From contig NZ_VWWJ01000025.1 of NCBI RefSeq assembly GCF_011753055.1, positions 43,979 to 107,978 on the forward strand: a DNA stretch of 64,000 nt, written 5' to 3'. The notes beneath the pieces were generated by a model. The model worked only from the letters and a program-made list of their open reading frames with translations. It was not told the DNA's origin and did no database searches. Positions 61,428 to 64,000 of the stretch are shown here, piece after piece. Position 1 is the first letter of the stretch; every line of letters begins with the position of its first letter. Source of the stretch: Burkholderia sp. Ax-1719. Lineage in GTDB: Bacteria > Pseudomonadota > Gammaproteobacteria > Burkholderiales > Burkholderiaceae. The position numbers and the translations under genes were made by a program.

Positions 61428-62015
61428 TTACAGCTTCAACTGCGTGATCTTGGTGGTGCCCAGCGAAAGATCGCCGATCAGGCCACTGTTGGTCAGCACG
61501 AAGACTTCGACGGGCTTGACGGCGGTGGTGGTGTCGATCGAGCCATTGGCGCCGACCTTCACCAGCGCGACCGAAGCATCGCCGCCCACCGACCAGCCTT
61601 CGGAGGTATGCAGCCGGTTGAGCGCATCTTCCGTCATGAAGAGATAGACCACGGCCTTCGACTGCATGCCGAGCGTCGCGCCCACCGACGCGCCGGTGGT
61701 GCTGTAGTAGCCCACTGTGCTGCCGCCCACGCGCAACGCACCGTCGCCGTGTTCGCCGCCAATGCCGATGCCGGCCTGAATCACCTTCGGGAAGACGAGA
61801 ATGCCGTGGGCCTTGCCCACCAGTTCGCGCGCACCCGGCACGGTCTGGTAGAGGCGCGACAGCGTGCCGTCGACGCTGGCGTCGATCGCCTGACGGCGCG
61901 ACGCGTCGGTTTGTTCATTCGGCGGTGTGCTGCCCGTGGTGGAGCAGCCTGCGAGCGCCGCGCCGGCCAGCGCGATGGCGACAGAAGTCCTCAGGATGAA
62001 GCGACGTCCTTGCAT
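61428..62015 (-). CDS. SYLF-domain lipoprotein (BPSL1445 family)
   Basis: A 195-residue lipoprotein of the type named BPSL1445 in Burkholderia pseudomallei. The lipobox is LAGC with C24 as the lipidated residue. The rest is a SYLF (Ysc84) domain: GKAHGILVFPKVIQAGIGIGG, GYYSTTGASVGATLGMQSK and VYLFMTEDALNRL. In eukaryotes this domain binds phosphoinositides; the bacterial lipoproteins have no settled role, although they are immunogenic in melioidosis. GGAGA precedes the ATG. It is monocistronic. Confidence 0.9.
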   Translation of the reverse strand: MQGRRFILRTSVAIALAGAALAGCSTTGSTPPNEQTDASRRQAIDASVDGTLSRLYQTVPGARELVGKAHGILVFPKVIQAGIGIGGEHGDGALRVGGSTVGYYSTTGASVGATLGMQSKAVVYLFMTEDALNRLHTSEGWSVGGDASVALVKVGANGSIDTTTAVKPVEVFVLTNSGLIGDLSLGTTKITQLKL

Positions 62016-62174
62016 GTTGTTCTCCGTTCTGTGTTCCGGAAAGCCGAACCGCTGCGGCGCTGCCGATCACGGATCAGCCTCGTCGTTATAGCACAGCGAT
62101 TCAAATGACCTTTCGGAGCGGGCACGGAATTCGCGCAGCGCCGCCGCGCCTTGCTGGACGGCGCCTGGCCTGAT

Positions 62175-62621
62175 TCAAGGTTCGCTAACCGCCTTGGCAG
62201 CGGGAGGGCGGCGCAGCGCGCGTCGCACCGCGCCAAGCAGCATGCCGAGTGCGAGCAACGCCACCGCCGGCACCACCCAGTAACCGACGAAGGCATGCCA
62301 GAGATAGCGCACGAGCGTGGCGCGGCGCAGCGCGTATTCGTCGCGGGCTTCCTGCTGGGCTGTGGCGTTTTCGGCAAGGACGGCAGCGGGACAACCCGCT
62401 GCGCGCGCCTGGTCGGGCGTGCCCTGACAATGCTGCGGCGCGCCGGCGTTGCGCTCGGCGTCGGTGAAAGTCCACGAGGTGAGTGCGCGCTGCAGATCCG
62501 CGCGGTTATAGGCCATCTCGTCCTGGGTCTCGCGCACCACGACGATCATCACGGGCACCAGCCAGAACACCATCACCAGCATCCAGCGGCGAAACCAGCG
62601 ATTCTTGTGTCTCCATGCCAT
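62175..62621 (-). CDS. Small two-helix membrane protein of unknown function
   Basis: A 148-residue protein with a membrane helix at each end (about residues 13-30, and about 108-130 ending in LLALGMLLGAVRRALRR). The loop between is polar and has two cysteines (HCQGTPDQARAAGCPAA) that could pair by disulfide in the periplasm. The basic ends fit N-in/C-in topology. GGAGG precedes the ATG. I do not recognise the family. Confidence 0.7.
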   Translation of the reverse strand: MAWRHKNRWFRRWMLVMVFWLVPVMIVVVRETQDEMAYNRADLQRALTSWTFTDAERNAGAPQHCQGTPDQARAAGCPAAVLAENATAQQEARDEYALRRATLVRYLWHAFVGYWVVPAVALLALGMLLGAVRRALRRPPAAKAVSEP

Positions 62622-62798
62622 CTGCGCCTCCGTTCGATGCCGATGGCATCAACCAGGACCAGCCTGTCTGCGTTTTTATGTGGGCTTATGTGTCGGCCCG
62701 GTGGCGATCGACGTTTGATGTAAGGACCCGGGCCGCTGGAGCCATCATAGGAGAAAAACGGCACATCGTCGTGGGCAGTCCTTGCTTATGCCCGGCGC

Positions 62799-62840
62799 CA
62801 AAAAAACGACGCGCCGCAGCATGAGCTGGGGCGCGTCGTC
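62799..62840 (-). terminator. Leftward terminator downstream of psiF (distal)
   Basis: Read on the minus strand, a stem ACGACGCGCC/GGCGCGTCGT (62830-62839 with 62806-62815) is followed by a run of T. It is the second terminator-like hairpin after the psiF-like gene. Confidence 0.8.
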
Positions 62841-62856
62841 GAATAGCAATTTTCCG

Positions 62857-62889
62857 AAAACCGCCAGGTTGATCAGGAATGCCTGGCGG
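62857..62889 (-). terminator. Leftward terminator downstream of psiF (proximal)
   Basis: On the minus strand, the stem CCGCCAGG/CCTGGCGG (62882-62889 with 62861-62868) is followed by TTTT. It lies 18 bases after the psiF-like stop codon, making a tandem pair with the distal hairpin. Confidence 0.7.
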
Positions 62890-62906
62890 ATCTGGAGGCG
62901 GTGAAA

Positions 62907-63233
62907 TCAGCTCTTGGTCGAGAGGCAGGTCTTCATGAAGGCCTTGCGGTCGTCGCCTTTCTTGTCGGCGGCTTGCGCGTTGCAGGCCTTCATGCGGTCT
63001 TGCTGCGACATCTTGGGAGCGGGCGCGCCAGCAGCGGACAGACATTGCTTCATGAAGGCCTTGCGATCGTCGCCTTTCTTGTCGGCGGCCTGCGTGTTGC
63101 AGGTCTTCATCTTCGACTGCTGGCTATTCATGGCGGCGCCGGAAGCGGCGGCCGGAGCAGCGGTTTGCGCGAAAGCCGGTGCGGCGAACACACCGCCCAG
63201 CACGATTGCAGCAATGACGGATTGGATCTTCAT
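62907..63233 (-). CDS. PsiF-repeat exported protein
   Basis: A 108-residue exported protein. The signal peptide ends at PAFAQ (about residue 23). The mature part contains two PsiF repeats with almost the same sequence (core CNxQAADKKGDDRKAFMK), each ending in a second cysteine (KQCLS and KTCLS), so each repeat has two cysteines. E. coli PsiF is phosphate-starvation-inducible, but its function is unknown. GGGAGTG precedes the ATG. The two repeats arose by a recent 117-base tandem duplication. Confidence 0.9.
   Translation of the reverse strand: MKIQSVIAAIVLGGVFAAPAFAQTAAPAAASGAAMNSQQSKMKTCNTQAADKKGDDRKAFMKQCLSAAGAPAPKMSQQDRMKACNAQAADKKGDDRKAFMKTCLSTKS
62931..63110. repeat. Direct repeat within the psiF-like gene
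   Basis: The segments 62931-62993 and 63048-63110 (63 bases each) differ at only 4 positions, with a period of 117 bases. They encode the two PsiF repeats. Two of the four changes alter the protein. Confidence 0.9.
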
Positions 63234-63421
63234 CGTTCACTCCCATGGGATTATCGACATTGTCGGTCGTCGTGTGCGCAGGCCGCTTTTTCTTCCAGAC
63301 TCGCCCATCGCCGCAACCAATTATGGCAAAGCCACCCTCAAAACGAACCGGCGATGTCTTCGGTTGACGTGCGCTGCGGCACAATCGCATTCACGGCGCG
63401 CCATGCGCAAGGAGACACACC

Positions 63422-63718
63422 ATGCATTACCTCCTGATGTACGAACTCGCCGACGATTACCTCGATCGTCGTGCCGAACATCGCAGCGCGCATCTGGCGC
63501 TAGCGTGGGCCGCGGCGGAGCGGGGCGAACTGCTGCTCGCCGGTGCGATCGCGGATCCCGTCGACAATGCGCTGCTGCTGTTCCAGGGCGACAGCCCGGC
63601 CGCCGCCGAAGCCTTTGCGCGCGCCGATCCCTATGTCCAGGCGGGGCTCGTGAGGTCATGGCGCGTGCGGCCGTGGCAGACCGTCGTGGGCGAGCACGCG
63701 TCGAATCCGGTGCGCTGA
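63422..63718 (+). CDS. YciI-like protein
   Basis: A 98-residue protein of the YciI fold, a small dimeric alpha-beta barrel. It opens MHYLLMYELADDYLDRR, with HLALAWAAAERGELLLAGA matching the family's HL-x(n)-G-x-L-x-x-GP/GA core, and ends SWRVRPWQTVVGE. The histidine in the HLAL segment is the family's putative active-site residue. AAGGAGA precedes the ATG. The biochemical role of most members is unknown. Confidence 0.9.
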   Translation: MHYLLMYELADDYLDRRAEHRSAHLALAWAAAERGELLLAGAIADPVDNALLLFQGDSPAAAEAFARADPYVQAGLVRSWRVRPWQTVVGEHASNPVR

Positions 63719-63752
63719 ATCCGTGCGCGTGCAACGGCTGGAAGTGCGAAGG

Positions 63753-63998
63753 CTAGTGCGACGTGCCTGAAGGGCCGCTATCGCCGCCGGGTCGGTTGTT
63801 CGCGGCGCGATGCAGCAGGTCACGCACGGTTTCGTCGTCGACCTGATCGAAGTCGGCGTAGAACTGGCCGACGCTCATGAACGACACGGGCATCTTCACG
63901 CAGACCAGATCGTCGACGATGCCCGCCAGGCGCTCGCGTGCGCCCGCCGGGGCCACCGGCAGCGCCGCGACGATGCGTGCAGGGCCGAGCGAGGCCAG
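63753..63998 (-). CDS. Phosphoribosyltransferase family protein, C-terminal part
   Basis: A gene cut by the window end; only the last 81 codons are present (reads from the right edge to the stop at 63753). The segment VAALPVAPAGARERLAGIVDDLVCVKMPVSFMSVGQFYADFDQVDDETVRDLL matches the C-terminus of the stand-alone phosphoribosyltransferase-like proteins, where VAxPVAP, the xCxxxPxxFxxVGxFYxDFxQxxDxEV pattern and a short tail are conserved. The active site with the PRPP loop lies beyond the window. The internal start at 63956 is not the true start. Confidence 0.7.
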   Translation of the reverse strand: MASLGPARIVAALPVAPAGARERLAGIVDDLVCVKMPVSFMSVGQFYADFDQVDDETVRDLLHRAANNRPGGDSGPSGTSH

Positions 63999-64000
63999 CG

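Overview
The window is high-GC chromosomal DNA from a beta-proteobacterium of the Burkholderiaceae, most likely Paraburkholderia, Caballeronia or a close relative (genus inferred, not proven). The evidence is the gene content and order: an OmpR/EnvZ pair beside a peroxiredoxin, tig-clpP-clpX-lon-hupB-tRNA-ppiD, mltG-tmk-holB-tatD, a DUF2917 gene facing a MocR-type regulator, and a SYLF lipoprotein of the Burkholderia BPSL1445 type. Strong codon bias leaves very long antisense open frames over real genes, and I left these out. I see no insertion sequence, integrase, prophage, rRNA or CRISPR array. Almost everything looks like core chromosome.

Layout. 1-3027: tail of an acyltransferase, a peroxiredoxin, and an osmosensor-type two-component system. 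3257-7718: a small secreted protein, a DUF1800/DUF1501 exported pair, and a squalene-synthase-fold protein with degenerate aspartate motifs. 7906-9955: tRNA-Leu, a MarR regulator and glycerate kinase. 10582-19772: protein quality control (trigger factor, ClpP, ClpX, Lon), the nucleoid protein HU, tRNA-Val, tRNA-Asp and PpiD. 19916-27000: a lipoprotein, a TesA-like esterase back-to-back with a YbbA-like ABC ATPase, Pgi, NAD(P)HX repair and a DadA-like dehydrogenase. 27365-36671: PurL, a Fic protein, then a leftward cluster selO-msrB-yciB-bolA-parvulin. 36842-42873: fatty-acid activation and beta-oxidation genes with a nicotinamidase among them. 42870-48886: DUF2917/MocR and small-molecule enzymes (Dabb, hotdog thioesterase, MDR reductase, SDR, esterase). 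48900-55207: NRDE protein, YgfZ, mltG-tmk-holB-tatD and an exported ankyrin protein. 55424-64000: Rap1a/Tai-like protein, MscS channel, OtsA, AAA ATPase, glycosyltransferase, SYLF lipoprotein, membrane protein, PsiF, YciI and a truncated phosphoribosyltransferase.

The most unusual signal lies in front of the Fic gene (31540-31638). Six 11-bp half-sites related to TGCGGCGAATA form two tandem modules with the same geometry (forward, 7 bp, reverse, 5 bp, forward) and a 54-bp period. The second module covers a candidate promoter whose predicted start point is the A of the ATG. This looks like an operator for a leaderless, tightly repressed fic gene whose product carries its own C-terminal winged-helix domain. 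SelO, a second enzyme family that transfers AMP to proteins, is encoded 2.3 kb away.
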